Positions 11,579 through 21,632 are shown, numbered from the stretch's first letter. The stretch is DNA of 64,000 nt from Cryptomeria japonica (GCF_030272615.1 NC_081405.1:606954677-607018676), one strand, 5' to 3'. Made by a program: numbers and translations. Notes: generated by a model from the sequence alone, not told the origin.

Positions 11579-13605
11579 AGGTGTCTACAATACAAAAATG
11601 GTACAAAACTGATACAAAGGGGAGCCCTCTAAGGCTATGATGAACTCCCTCCCTTGGAGCCGCTCGCCTTGGTGGAATCTGAGCCCCTGAGGGACCTGCC
11701 CCAGGATCACCCTGCCTATCTCCTCTATCTGGTGGGGTGGTGGACCCATGACCCCACCACTAGATGCCTGCCTCCTCCGACTCCCTCCCGTAGCTGTCGC
11801 TGTACGCGACGGTCTATGGAAGCTCCTCACCCACTGATCTGCTGGCACTGCACCATAGTAGAGGTCCCTCCAGTACCCTATCTCCTCTTCGGCCCACAGG
11901 ACATATGCATATCCTGCCCCTGTGTCCTCCGCTGCCTGCCTCCCTGCCCTTAGCGCTGTCTCAGCCTCTGTATAGCGCTGGACCGCCTGATCTCACTCCC
12001 GCTCAGTATCTCTGAGCCTCGCCCTAAGCTGATCCCTCTCCCTCTCTAGCTCCTGTATCTCATCTGCCTATCCCTGGTAGATCTCCCTGAGCTCAATCAG
12101 CTCATCCTCCTCTGGGTCAGCCCCCTCTGCCTCTGCCTCTGCCTATGGCTCCCCCTCTGCGGGTGCCTGCCCCTGTACCTGTCTCCATCCCTGCTCCTGT
12201 GCTTATACTGGCACCTATCCCTGTCTCTGTACCTGCCTGGGACCCTGTGCTGTTGGTACCTGTAGGGGTAATCCGCCGTGACCCCTCACCACCTGAGCCT
12301 GCCTCTCCTCCCCACCCTCCCTCCGAGGTGCAACTCGCCTCTCTCCCACTACTCCTCTCCTCCTCTGTTGACCTCTGCCCCCATCGCCTCCTCCATCATC
12401 ATCCTCCTCACCACCACCATCTCCCTCCAGTGCCTCTCCTGGATCTGTCAACCATGGGAATAGATGCTCTGCCCAATACGCTGTATACTCTGCATCCATC
12501 CTGGCATCCTCGATCTCTGGCCACATGTCCCAGGGTAGAGGTAGCATCTCCACCAGCTGTGTCACTACCTGATCATATGACAGCAACGGCCCAAACTGTG
12601 CCTGATCTCTCATGGTACGGGCATACATGCCTGATCCCCGCGGCATCCTCTGAATCCGGCCAAACTGTTGGCCAACATTGTCCACCAACTGCCTCTCCAG
12701 CACATAGGGCGTCCACCCAATCAAGTACCTACTCTGGAAGGTGTAGGGCAGCTCCACTGCGTCATCCTCCCACTCCTCACAGCCTAGATATGGTCTCCAT
12801 ATGACCACATCGATGTCATCTAGCACCTGCCACCAATGCTCCAACCTGCCAATCCGTGGCTGCGAGGTGATCATATCATACAGGTGCACAAAACTGCGTC
12901 CATGTCCCCTGCCTCTGAAGTGTATCGACCTCGTCACTGGTAGATGCTCGTAAGCCCAAACCTGCAATAGTGTCACCCCGCAGTCCAATCCAACTGACCC
13001 ATGATACACAAACTGATGCAGCTCATAATATAAGTGTGCTAGCACACACAGTCCCCAGGCATGTCGGGTATGCTGTGTCATCAGCGTCTCCAGTGCTCCC
13101 CCCCAGCCCACAGCCAATCCCCGTGTCGCCCTGTCTGGACATAGGAAACCACTGATCGCTCCTCCAATCACCGCCGGCAATGCTAAACCTGTGGCTGTCA
13201 TGGTATCCCAGGCCACGTGTCCTGCCCTCATCTCCAATCCAGGGTTCTGAAACACCCATCTCAATGCCTCTCTGTCACCATCTCGATCGTATGGGATCAG
13301 CTCCCCATCGATCGGCACCCACAGAATCCTGTAAACATCATCCACGGTGACTGTCATCTCACCCATCGGTAAATGGAATGTGCATGTCTTCGAGTGCCAT
13401 CTCTCAGCCAGCGCAGTCAGCAAACCCATGTTTGCCCGAAACTTAGGCACATACAATATATGTCTCAAACCCATCTCCTCGATGGCAGCTCTATCCTGAA
13501 ATGACAACTCAGGTCGCAACCTCTGCGTCGACGGGAATCTCTCCCGTGACTCTAACATCGGCAAATACTCCTGCAGTCAAGCAAATCAATCATGTTAGTC
13601 ATAGT

Positions 13606-13965
13606 GGCATTCACTGTTTATCACAAAATGCTACTTTTTATCCAAATGCATATTGCTATCTATTCTAGTGACACTCATTGTTCATCACAAAGTGCTGCTA
13701 TTTATCCTAGTGGTACTCCCTGTTCATCACAAAGTACTACGTGTGTGACACTCACTGTTCATCACAAAGTGTTACTCACATTTGCACTCCCTGTTCATCA
13801 CAAAGTGCTGCTCGTATTTCAGTACTCCCTGTTCATCACAAAGTACTCTATCTTGGTACTCACTGTTCATCACAAAGTGCCTTGATCTATCCTAGTCTTC
13901 CTAGAGGACCTGCTTGAGTGTATCCTCTCAGCAGCTTATCCAATCGACAACGTATGTTCATCACA
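13606..13965 (-). repeat. Tandem GTTCATCACAAAGT repeats inside the PMD intron
   Basis: About eight copies of a word close to CTGTTCATCACAAAGTGCT occur, about 30-40 bp apart, within the predicted intron. The flanking CACTC or GTACT letters also recur. They do not encode a conserved protein. They could be a local expansion or binding sites for a regulator. Confidence 0.75.
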
Positions 13966-14049
13966 GAACTGTCGATTTGACCTAGAAGACCAAACTGGCA
14001 TCTTTTTAAATGCAAACGCGTTACACGACGTAAACGCTTTTAAAGACTG

Positions 14050-14283
14050 CACAGACGCGCCTGTTTGACACAGACGCGCCTGCTGGACATAGACGTGCCT
14101 ATGCTCTGCATAGACGTGGCTATTTGACATAGACGTGCCTTTTTGGCACAAACGCGCCTGAAAGGCACAGACGCGGCCGCATTTGGCACAGATGTGGGTC
14201 CAGACACAAACGCACCTGGCACAAACACAGACGCGCCTAGCCAACATAGACGCGCCTGGCACCAACACAGACGCGCCTGGACA
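14050..14283 (-). repeat. Inverted GCGTCTGTGT repeat cluster in the PMD intron
   Basis: About twelve copies of CACAGACGCGCCTG-like sequence lie here, the reverse complement of the leader motif. On the minus strand, that is in the direction of PMD transcription, they read GGCGCGTCTGTG, the same sense as the leader clusters relative to gag-pol. In the gag-pol RNA they are complementary to the leader clusters. Confidence 0.8.
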
Positions 14284-14758
14284 TTTTTTGACACTTTTTG
14301 GACCCTAGTCTAAGCACATTTATTGCCCTATTTGACATGCATTAATGATAAAATTAAATGCGTCAAAGTACAAGGAGGTTTGGTGGTACTTACCGGCTCT
14401 CCTGCCTCTGTTGGCCTCTAAAATCGGCGAACGCGGTTGAATCTATGCATGAAAGCCATCACTGCTGACTGCTCCTACTCTATTTTCGCTCTGCAATATG
14501 CTCTTGTGGATGCGTGGATGACAATGAGGATGTATTTTCCCCCGTGGCCTATCTTATAGCCTACCCTAGCCCTCGCCTTCATTTCCTGAGTCAGTCTTCA
14601 TTATCCCGTGACTTTGTCACTTTATCCGGTCAATCCATTCTAGCCTTTCTTTCTTATCGAGAGATTGTCTGCAATCTTTTCAGACATTTTCATCCAATCT
14701 CTCGAGGGGGCATATCATTCCCATTCTGGGGCAACTTTGTATCAGTTCATATTATCTT

Positions 14759-14794
14759 CTTTGAAACAACGCGACAAGCCGCATTGTCTCAAAG
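14759..14794 (+). other. Stem-loop overlapping the polypurine tract (A)
   Basis: Arms CTTTGAAACAA (14759-14769) and TTGTCTCAAAG (14784-14794) pair at ten of eleven positions. A short inner GCG/CGC stem can form in the loop. The same stem exists in D (31141-31176, other strand), where one A-T pair is G-C. The 3' arm runs into the polypurine tract. Confidence 0.6.
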
Positions 14795-14804
14795 AGGGGC
14801 AAAA
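14791..14804 (+). other. Polypurine tract of element A
   Basis: AAAGAGGGGCAAAA abuts the TGTAGACACC start of the 3' LTR. It is the expected primer for plus-strand DNA synthesis and is nearly identical in element D. Confidence 0.85.
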
Positions 14805-14824
14805 TGTAGACACCTAAAATTGTC

Positions 14825-15066
14825 ATGTCTAATTAAATAAATATTTTATTTATTTAATTATTTAAGCCTAATTCTTTTATTAATTAAATAAATCCTTATT
14901 TATTTAATTAATTCATTTATCCTCTTCTAGCCTTATTTCTCATTTAAATAAATACATTTATTTATTTAAATTATCCTTTTCCTAAATTAAATAAATATCT
15001 TATTTATTTAATTGATCTCACTTCTTCTATTAATTAAATAAATCTTTATTTATTTAATTAATTCAT
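14825..15066. repeat. Five AT-rich palindromes in the A-family LTR
   Basis: Five copies of a palindrome of the kind TTAATTAAATAAAT ... ATTTATTTAATTAA are separated by short C/T-rich spacers. The arrangement is the same in B (20878-21115) and C (54243-54480). Each could form a hairpin or cruciform of 12-15 bp. Confidence 0.75.
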
Positions 15067-15220
15067 TAGCTTCTTCTACACATGACACATGTCATTCATC
15101 TCTTGATTCATACACTACCTACCTCTCTTATTATTTTATTATTTCTTTTACCTACCCTCTAATCATAGCCGACCTCCTTTTTACACCTCTCAATCTTATC
15201 CCTCCATTTCATATTGTGTC

Positions 15221-15232
15221 TTCTATATAAGG
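15221..15232 (+). promoter_or_regulatory. TATA box of the A-family LTR
   Basis: TTCTATATAAGG lies about 420 bp into the LTR and is conserved at 21268-21278 (B) and 54637-54647 (C). This is the expected core promoter position before R. Confidence 0.65.
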
Positions 15233-15608
15233 AGATGCTTCCCTCATTATCAAACCCTAACTACTTGATCAATTGACTACACTACGATCCTACTTGCAAC
15301 CACATTCCGTTCTTTGTTGAGCTCTTGTGCACATAAAATCTGAAGAGCAAATATATCAAGAAAGATCAATAGAGATAGGAAGAATGGAGATCAAAACCCT
15401 ATTGGACATGTGATGGTATAATCTTTGTGATTTCATGTGATTTGCATTGTCTCAGGTAATCTTCATATGTTATGGTGGATCTTTGTTGATTGTTAGGCTA
15501 GGGTTTGGTGGTTGAATTCATTTAGCCTTTCAATATTGTTATTATTGTTATCCATTTTCACCATATACACATAGTATTCCTGATTTTCCCAAGGATGTTA
15601 TAAGGATT

Positions 15609-16910
15609 GTGCTAAGAAGAGTTCATGGGGAGTTCTTTTGGTTGGATTCAATTCATAAGATAACCAAAGAGGCAGTTAGGGTAGTGACAAGCTTACCTTC
15701 CACCGGTAGCAGGCCTGACAAGACTAAAAAGGTTTCAAATGACACTGTAATGACCCTAACCGGTGCAACCTTTGACAAAAGATCCCTGAGAGTAAATGAT
15801 GTAAAGGACATCAATGTAAGGTTCATTAGCATGATTATTGGATACAAGGCTACTCATGCCAACATATTAAACTCTGTTTCAAGCTTATGTATCAAAAGTG
15901 CTTATGACTTGATAAACAACAATGCAAAGATTGACATATGTGAATGGTTGAAGGATGAACTAATAGACAATCTAAATAAAATCAAAGGGGACAAGAAAGG
16001 GACTTTTAGATTTGACAACCTCCTTGTGTGTTTAATGTTGTAAATTGCCAAGGAAGTACCCGGTATTGGTAGAAATTATTTTGGTTTTGACATACCAGTA
16101 GGAAAACAACCGCTGGACCCTCTAAACAACATGGGAGATGACAAAGAAAAGAACATAAATGAACATTTTCAGGTACTAAAGGTTTGAATGAAAATAAGGA
16201 TAAGGCTATCTCAAGCTATTGTTGACAAATATCAAAAGGAGATATGCTTTGTAATAAAGAAGGATGAAATTTGGATGGAGGCAGTAGTCCCAAGGACTAT
16301 TTGGGTTACAGAAATGGGATATGAGGCAGATGAGAACATAATTGAAACTTATGCAAAAGCCCTCCTAGAAGCTCCTAAAGAAGCAATAGAAAAAGTATTT
16401 GGAAATGCGGAAACAACTGAAAGCAGTATTCAATCTCAGAAAAGAATAAAGAAAACTAAACAGATAGTTAGAAAAGGAAAAAGACAACTAAAAACAATCA
16501 AGGAAGATGTATTGAATAAAACTAGTATTAAGGAGAGTGACTTGGAAGGACTACAACCGAAAGCACATCTTTCACCGGTTGCTACCTCCTTTGACAGTGA
16601 AATACCAATAGAGTTCAAAAGGGTAGTAAGGAAAAGGAAATCTTCACCAGTACCTATTCCTACACCTAAAAGAACAAGATAAAAACAACAGACAGTTAGG
16701 CCTCCAACGAAGAAGTTGACACCAAAGAAAAGGAAAGAAAAACAAGTTGTCCCTCCTTTGGACAAACTTTTGAATGAGATAACTGAAGATGGCAAATTAT
16801 CAAATATCAGCAAGTTGTATAACACACTTTTAGATGATGAAAAAGAAAGTATAGAAAATAGTGTTATTTTACACTTCAATATCTATAAGAAATTTTTGAT
16901 GGAAATTTAG
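15609..16910 (+). pseudogene. Extra polyprotein, N-terminal part (unrecognised)
   Basis: One frame runs from 15609 to 16910 with stops at 16041, 16185 and 16680. The first 145 codons are a compact globular-looking region (motifs LTGATFDKRSLRVN, IIGYKATHAN, KSAYDLI, CEWLKDELIDNL). A lysine-rich basic stretch with KRTR and KKRKEK follows and may be a nuclear-type basic signal. I do not recognise the family. An env-like or extra ORF of SIRE-type copia elements is one candidate, but no clear membrane segment is visible. Confidence 0.55.
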
Positions 16911-17239
16911 ATGATATACCCAATGACTTGTATAGAAGGTTAGAAGCAAGAAGGGTAGCAATTGTTGAATTGGATAAAAAGATCAAAATAGAAAAACTAC
17001 TTGCAGTTCACCCAGTGAACTCAACACAAGACATAGATAAATTAATAAGTGAGGCTAACCAGACAATATTTTCAACCGGTCACCGACATGTAGCACTAAT
17101 GGCAGGCAGAGTTAATGAGATAGCAGAAGAAACTATAGACAAGTGGGATATATTCTTTTTTGAAAAGGAAAACAAGAAGAGCTCAAACGTCCAAAGACTA
17201 TCAGAGTCTATCAAAAGGATAAGGGGAATGGCAAAGTAG
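16905..17239 (+). pseudogene. Extra polyprotein, second segment (frameshifted)
   Basis: After a frameshift near 16905, the sequence DDIPNDLYRRLEARRVAIVE continues in the next frame to a stop at 17239. It is charged and helical in character. It seems to continue the preceding segment, since the sense is uninterrupted apart from the frame change. No known domain is recognised. Confidence 0.45.
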
Positions 17240-17790
17240 GTGGTCCTCCTAGCATAAAGATAACATATAACTTGCCCCCACCTCCTTCTGATACTCCACT
17301 GGCACAAACTGCTGACACACAACCGGTAACAGAGAGTATGGAAACACCACATGAAGACATAAATCCTGACTCAGAGGTTTTGTACACAATGAATATTGAC
17401 ACACAGGAAGTCAACATTGTTGTTGATAAGGAGACAAGTGAGAAGAGAGATGTGGCAACTGAGCCACCGGTAGAAGATAATACAGTTGAGACACATATTG
17501 AGGATACAGTTGGAAACATTGAAATTGTGACTGAGCAACAAACTGAAAAATCAGTTGATCCCTTGGTTACTGGAATGGTGACTGATACCATTGATACCAA
17601 CATTGAAAAATCAACAGGTGGGACACCGGCTATAGAAAATCATACCGAGTCACCAACAGTGGACAATTTCGAAGTGCAAATAGAAAAACCGGCAGTGGAT
17701 ACCATTGTAAAATCATTAGAGACACCATCAGAGAAACCATTAGTAGAGACAACAGAGAAACAGACAGAGACACATACTGAGAAATAGGTA
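17240..17790 (+). pseudogene. Extra polyprotein, Thr/Glu/Val-rich linker
   Basis: A third frame encodes a low-complexity segment rich in Thr, Glu, Pro and Val, with loose repeats such as ETPSEKP and VETTEKQTETHTEK. It ends in several stops after 17787. Such segments are usually disordered linkers. No function can be assigned. Confidence 0.45.
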
Positions 17791-18139
17791 GAGCAATAGG
17801 TTCATTCATGAGGTACATACAAAGACAGTGCCACCGACTTCAACTGGAAAAACTAAACCTTTGGTAGTTGAAATACAGACACAAACTGGCCCTCTAGAGA
17901 AAGAGGAAAGAAAAACCGATGGATTACAAATTGTGAAGGTAGTTGGACAGTCATCCAGAACCTCCATGACTGAATTTAGACCAACTAATGTGACATAGGT
18001 ATTATTAGATTCAACCAAGAAAATAACAGATTGTAATGCACTAGCATATAAGGCTATTGATGATACCTTACCAATTTTGAAATTGATAGCACCCAAGTGT
18101 AAAATATAGAATAAAGATTCTTTAAGCCAATTAGACACA

Positions 18140-18769
18140 TTGTCTAAGTACATAACCAACAACCTCCTAACAATTGATCAAATCAATGAGGAGACCTTTA
18201 GAGAGAAAATGAATAAAGACAAGGAAAAATTCTTTGAGGAGACAGTCAAGAAGAATAAGGAACATATGGATACATTATTATTGGTACTAGGTAAGACAGT
18301 TTGGGATTTCAAAAAACTGTATAGGGATATATGTAAAACAAACATTTTGACAAAAGATATAGATAATGAGATCAACAAAGCACATAAGAAAATCAATGAT
18401 ATTGCCGACAATTTAATAGGTTCATCAGATTCAATATCGATAGTAGAACAAGAAATTGCAGGAATTGAAGAGAAAATAGAAAAACTTGAAAAAGAAAAGG
18501 AAAGGTTAAAATTTAAGGCAAAGGAACTGAAGTGTAGACTAGGTCCTAAACTAGATATCCTCATCTCTTTGAGAAAAGAGATTTCTGAGGCTCTTGTTCC
18601 AGGACTTAAGACACTGGAAGAGAAAATGCACTTACTCACCGATACAATCCAGTGGACTGAAGCAACACTAAAGGACAGTGAAAGATTCTACAACAGTTTG
18701 AATATTGTTTTAGTGGATCTTTATCAGATTGTAACCCACCGGTTACAAACAGGAACTACACTTAATTGA
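18140..18769 (+). pseudogene. Extra polyprotein, C-terminal coiled coil
   Basis: A 209-codon open stretch with strong coiled-coil character, for example IEEKIEKLEKEKERLKFKAK near 18460-18520, ending about 245 bp before the LTR. In-frame remnants lead into it from about 17800, with stops. Coiled coils near the 3' end are reported in env-like ORFs of some copia elements, but homology is not shown here. Confidence 0.5.
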
Positions 18770-18794
18770 CATTGAATGATAGCCTTTGTCATTG

Positions 18795-19014
18795 ATGCCA
18801 AAGGGGGAGTAGTAGAGGATGATAAAAAGGATTAAGAATTAGAAAAATGTATGACAAAAGAGATCATCTGCTCAGGGGGAGCACACAGTTTTGGAAAGAC
18901 AATTTTGGTAACACAGTTTTGACAGTTTTGGTAAGACAATTTTGGACAACACTTTCTGGATATACTTTTAGGGTTTTTCTCATGAGTGTTGCCATCAATG
19001 CCAAAGGGGGAGAT
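18795..19014 (+). other. Repeated polypurine-like tracts before the LTR
   Basis: Three G-rich tracts occur: GCCAAAGGGGGAGTAG near 18797, CAGGGGGAGC near 18872, and CCAAAGGGGGAGAT ending directly at the LTR (19002-19014). The last is the expected primer tract. The first shares the same GCCAAAGGGGGAG core in the same ATTGATGCC-type context, so it looks like a duplicate. Confidence 0.65.
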
Positions 19015-19809
19015 TGTTGGAAAATGCACACTCTAATGAGAAATTGTAGGTGATTGAAGGTATTGTCATTGATGACAACTTTACAATCCTATGGCACCGG
19101 CAGGCACAGGCATCGACATCGACAGACTCTACATCGACATACAGTTCACCGACAGCGAAAAGATGATTACCGACACCCTGGCCGACAAGATTTTTTTTAT
19201 TACATAATGCATTTTATTGTAATAATCTTTTTGTAAGCCGACATGGCATATTGTAATAAGGCTCATATATAAGTATGAGATCTTGTAGAACATTTGAGAG
19301 GTAATAGGTTATGCATAGATGGATATTATGTGCGAATATTGAGGCAGATTTTGGAGTAAGGTTAATGATTATTGCAAGAGCTTAAACCGGTACTGAACCT
19401 GACATAACAGATGTTGAACCGAAGCAATACATGATATTGGATTTACATAATCCATTTTTGTAAGTCAGTGAGACTTCCCCTTTTGTATTTAAGCAGTGAG
19501 CTTTAGGCAGTTGGCCTTCCTGCATGTGCAGGCCCCTATTGTATCAGTAATATTCACTTATTGGCCACTAAGCAAATATTGTGGGTCACAAATCCCACCG
19601 AGGTTTTTTCCACACTGGGTTTCCTCGTTAAAAATATCTTGTTATGGTGTGCTTTCTATGCTATGTTTATTGTTCTTATTTACTGCATTAATTCTGGTTT
19701 ATTGGTACACTATTTTGGAATGCAATTCATTTAATTTAGTTTAGAAAATCCACTAACCGGTTAGATACTAATTCACCCCCCCCTCTCAGTATCTTTGGGA
19801 ATCCTAACA
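19015..19809 (+). repeat. Copia-type LTR
   Basis: About 795 bp from TGTTGGAAAATG to CCTAACA, with TATATAA at 19266-19272 and CATCGACA/CACCGACA words repeated at 19090-19250. The C-run and CTCTCAGTA near the end also occur in the copia LTR at 50221-50240, so the two families are related. Confidence 0.75.
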
Positions 19810-19813
19810 GACG

Positions 19814-19825
19814 TGTTATCAGAGT
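19814..19825 (+). other. Primer-binding-site-like sequence
   Basis: TGTTATCAGAGT differs by two bases from the initiator tRNA-Met site TGGTATCAGAGC and lies four bases after the LTR end. A PBS here means the LTR is followed by internal sequence, although it is also preceded by a polypurine tract. Confidence 0.5.
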
Positions 19826-20851
19826 CTAATAGTTGTTGAGTTTCCTCTAGATCCCATTGGTGGCACTCTTGTAAGAAGCTTCTACTACAAGTATATTGTA
19901 ATCTATTGTTGATTTCTAAATAATATATTGGGTAACTTTTATAATGTGGGGTTTTTTTCTCGCAAAAGGATTTTCCCCATGTAAATCATTGTGTTGTGGT
20001 ATGAATGTTTTTTATGTTTAAATATGTTAATTTTTTATAGTTGATGTAATGATTTGCATAAAAGTTTACATTACACTCCTCTCAAGGTTAGTGTAGGAAG
20101 TTATTCTGCTACTTAACTTCCTTACAAGGGCCACTTGAGGAACTGTGACTCCATAGTAGTTTAGATTGTTACTCATTATTATTTATTATTTTTATTGGTT
20201 TATTTAAGATAGGTTTTGTTTCAACATATTTAATTTCATTAGTTTTAGAGCAATCAACCTACAACCACTATTGTGTCAAATAACCAATGAGCTCGCAACC
20301 ATGATGTGTAGTTAGATATATTTTCATCCTTGCTATCTTTTGGATTCAATTTATTGTTTTTAGTTTTTTTTTTATACACAAATGATAGAAAAAATTAGAA
20401 AGCTTCCCTAGTGCACATATAGTGTACCAAAAGTAAACCATAACATAACAACAACCATATTCTTATACAAGAATAACATGTCAAATGAAAGCATAAACCA
20501 CACCTCAACCAAATACTTCAAGAGTCCTCCATGGCTCCAAGATGTCAAAAATCCTCAATAATCATGAAGATAACTATCCTCTACTAGTGAACCTGAAAAT
20601 GTGAAAGACCCTTTTTGTAGCAACAAGATCAATAGCTCCTCCAAATATCTACAAAACTAAAGAAGATGATCCACTATTCAATGGTGAATCTACATCACTA
20701 CCAAAAACTCCCATTGAATAGTGATACTAAGTTACACATGTCATCATGACAACCATCTCCCAAATCAATATCGTTTAGGTCTACACACATACAACTAAAA
20801 ATTTAATAACATCAAGTGTAACCATTCTCTCCAAGCCAAGAAGATACATAT
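19826..20851. other. Unassigned DNA, possibly retroelement remnant
   Basis: AT-rich DNA without a coding region. The stretch 19890-20030 (GGGTTTTTTTCTC, AAAAGG, TTTTCCCC) resembles the 3' part of a copia LTR. Element B begins at 20852, and the predicted target duplicate is CATAT (20847-20851), with the other copy outside the window. Confidence 0.35.
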
Positions 20852-21629
20852 TGTAGACACCTAAAATTGTCATGTCTAATTAAATAAATATATTTATTTA
20901 TTTAATTTATTTAGCCTAATTCTTCTATTAATTAAATAAATCCTTATTTATTTAATTAATTCATTTATCCTCTTCTAGCCTTATTTCTCATTTAAATAAA
21001 TACATTTATTTATTTAAATTATCATTTTTCCTAAATTAAATAAATATCTTATTTATTTAATTGATCCCACTTCTTCTATTAATTAAATGAATCTTTATTT
21101 ATTTAATTAATTCATTAACCTTTTCTACCCATGACACATGCCATTCATCTCTTAATTCCTACACTACCTACCCTTTCATTATTTTATTACTTCCTCTACC
21201 TACCCTCTAATCATAGCCGACCTCTTTTACACCTCTCAATCTTATCCCTCCATTTCTTATAGTATCTTCTATATAAGGAGATGCTTCCTTCATTATCAAC
21301 CCTGACTGGCTAATCAATTTATTCACTTGACTACACTACGCTTTTCATATGAGATCCTACTTGCAACCACATTTCTGTTCTTTGTTGAGCTCTTGTGCAC
21401 ATAAAATCTGAGAGCAAATATATCAAGCAAGATCAATGGAGATAGGAAGAATGAAGATTCAAACCCTATTGGACATGTGATGGTATAATCTTTGTGATTT
21501 CATTTGATTTGCATTGTCTTAGGTAATCTTCATATGTTATGGTGGATCTTTGTTGTTGTTAGGCTAGGGTTTTGTGGTTGAATATATTTAGTCTTTCATC
21601 ATTGTTGTTATCCGTTTTCACCATATACA
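20852..21629 (+). repeat. 5' LTR of element B
   Basis: A 778-bp LTR from TGTAGACACC to ATATACA with the same palindrome series and TATA box (21268-21278) as A. Confidence 0.92.
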
Positions 21630-21632
21630 TTT

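Larger units (their letters stand above)
11585..14459 (-). pseudogene. Antisense plant mobile domain (PMD) gene with one apparent intron, decayed
   Basis: The gene runs opposite to gag-pol. Exon 2 (13570 down to 11585) is one reading frame. Its first 450 codons are open and match the PMD family (motifs LTALAERWHSKTCTFHLPMG, GEMTVTVDDVYRILWVPIDG, AWGLCVLAHLYYELHQF, TLLQVWAYEHLP). A Gly/Glu/Arg-rich linker, a Gln-rich stretch, a coiled-coil-like segment and a tail containing YWRDLYYG follow. Stops at 12217, 12205, 12145, 12070 and 11995 fit CAG, CAA or CGA becoming stops. Upstream, ATG at 14459 opens a 22-codon exon ending in a GTAAGT donor at 14393. A CAG acceptor at 13571 joins it in phase 0, giving an 823-bp intron; exon 1 has one TAG. 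PMD proteins are known as host silencing factors and as transposon-borne proteins. The role here is unknown. Confidence 0.82.
1..15569 (+). mobile_element. Ty3/gypsy Tat-type LTR retrotransposon A (5' end truncated)
   Basis: The element runs from a truncated 5' LTR at the window edge to a complete 3' LTR ending in CA at 15569. Order: leader with repeat clusters, single-frame gag-pro-pol, 3' UTR hairpins, antisense PMD gene, polypurine tract, 3' LTR. Two RNase H domains before integrase place it in the Tat group (established family knowledge). It appears inserted in the copia-like sequence that resumes at 15570. The expected right target duplicate would be CATAG (15570-15574), but the left flank lies outside the window. 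Many nonsense changes and the damaged 5' end show that it is dead as an autonomous element. Confidence 0.9.
14805..15569 (+). repeat. 3' LTR of element A
   Basis: A 765-bp LTR from TGTAGACACC to ATATACA. It matches LTRs of B (20852-21629) and C (from 54219). The first 260 bp hold a run of AT-rich palindromes and a TATA box follows at 15224. Confidence 0.92.
15570..19014 (+). mobile_element. 3' internal part of a copia-type or non-autonomous element
   Basis: This stretch lies between the insertion point of element A and an LTR that starts TGTTGG at 19015. It holds an unrecognised polyprotein but no gag, RT or integrase, and ends in polypurine-like tracts. The LTR resembles that of the copia element at 48654 in its CCCACCG...GGTTT segment and C-run, so this may be the extra 3' ORF region of a related copia element or of its non-autonomous partner. 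The left part is outside the window. Confidence 0.6.

Noticed and set aside
12145-12804. 219-codon plus-strand open frame, Pro/Ser/His-rich
   Set aside because: It is the opposite strand of the PMD gene's biased linker and PMD region. The minus-strand frame carries clear family motifs.
13606-13965. CRISPR-like spacing of short repeats
   Set aside because: Repeats are degenerate, spacers are short and partly repeated, there are no cas genes, and the context is a plant retrotransposon.
14050-14283. Minus-strand frames of about 110 and 84 codons (13936-14294) as a Cys/Arg-rich protein
   Set aside because: They are translations of the repeat cluster in the predicted intron, with no conservation.
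18140-18769. Env-like glycoprotein in the copia-type remnant
   Set aside because: No signal peptide or clear membrane segment is visible, only a coiled coil, so I do not call it env.
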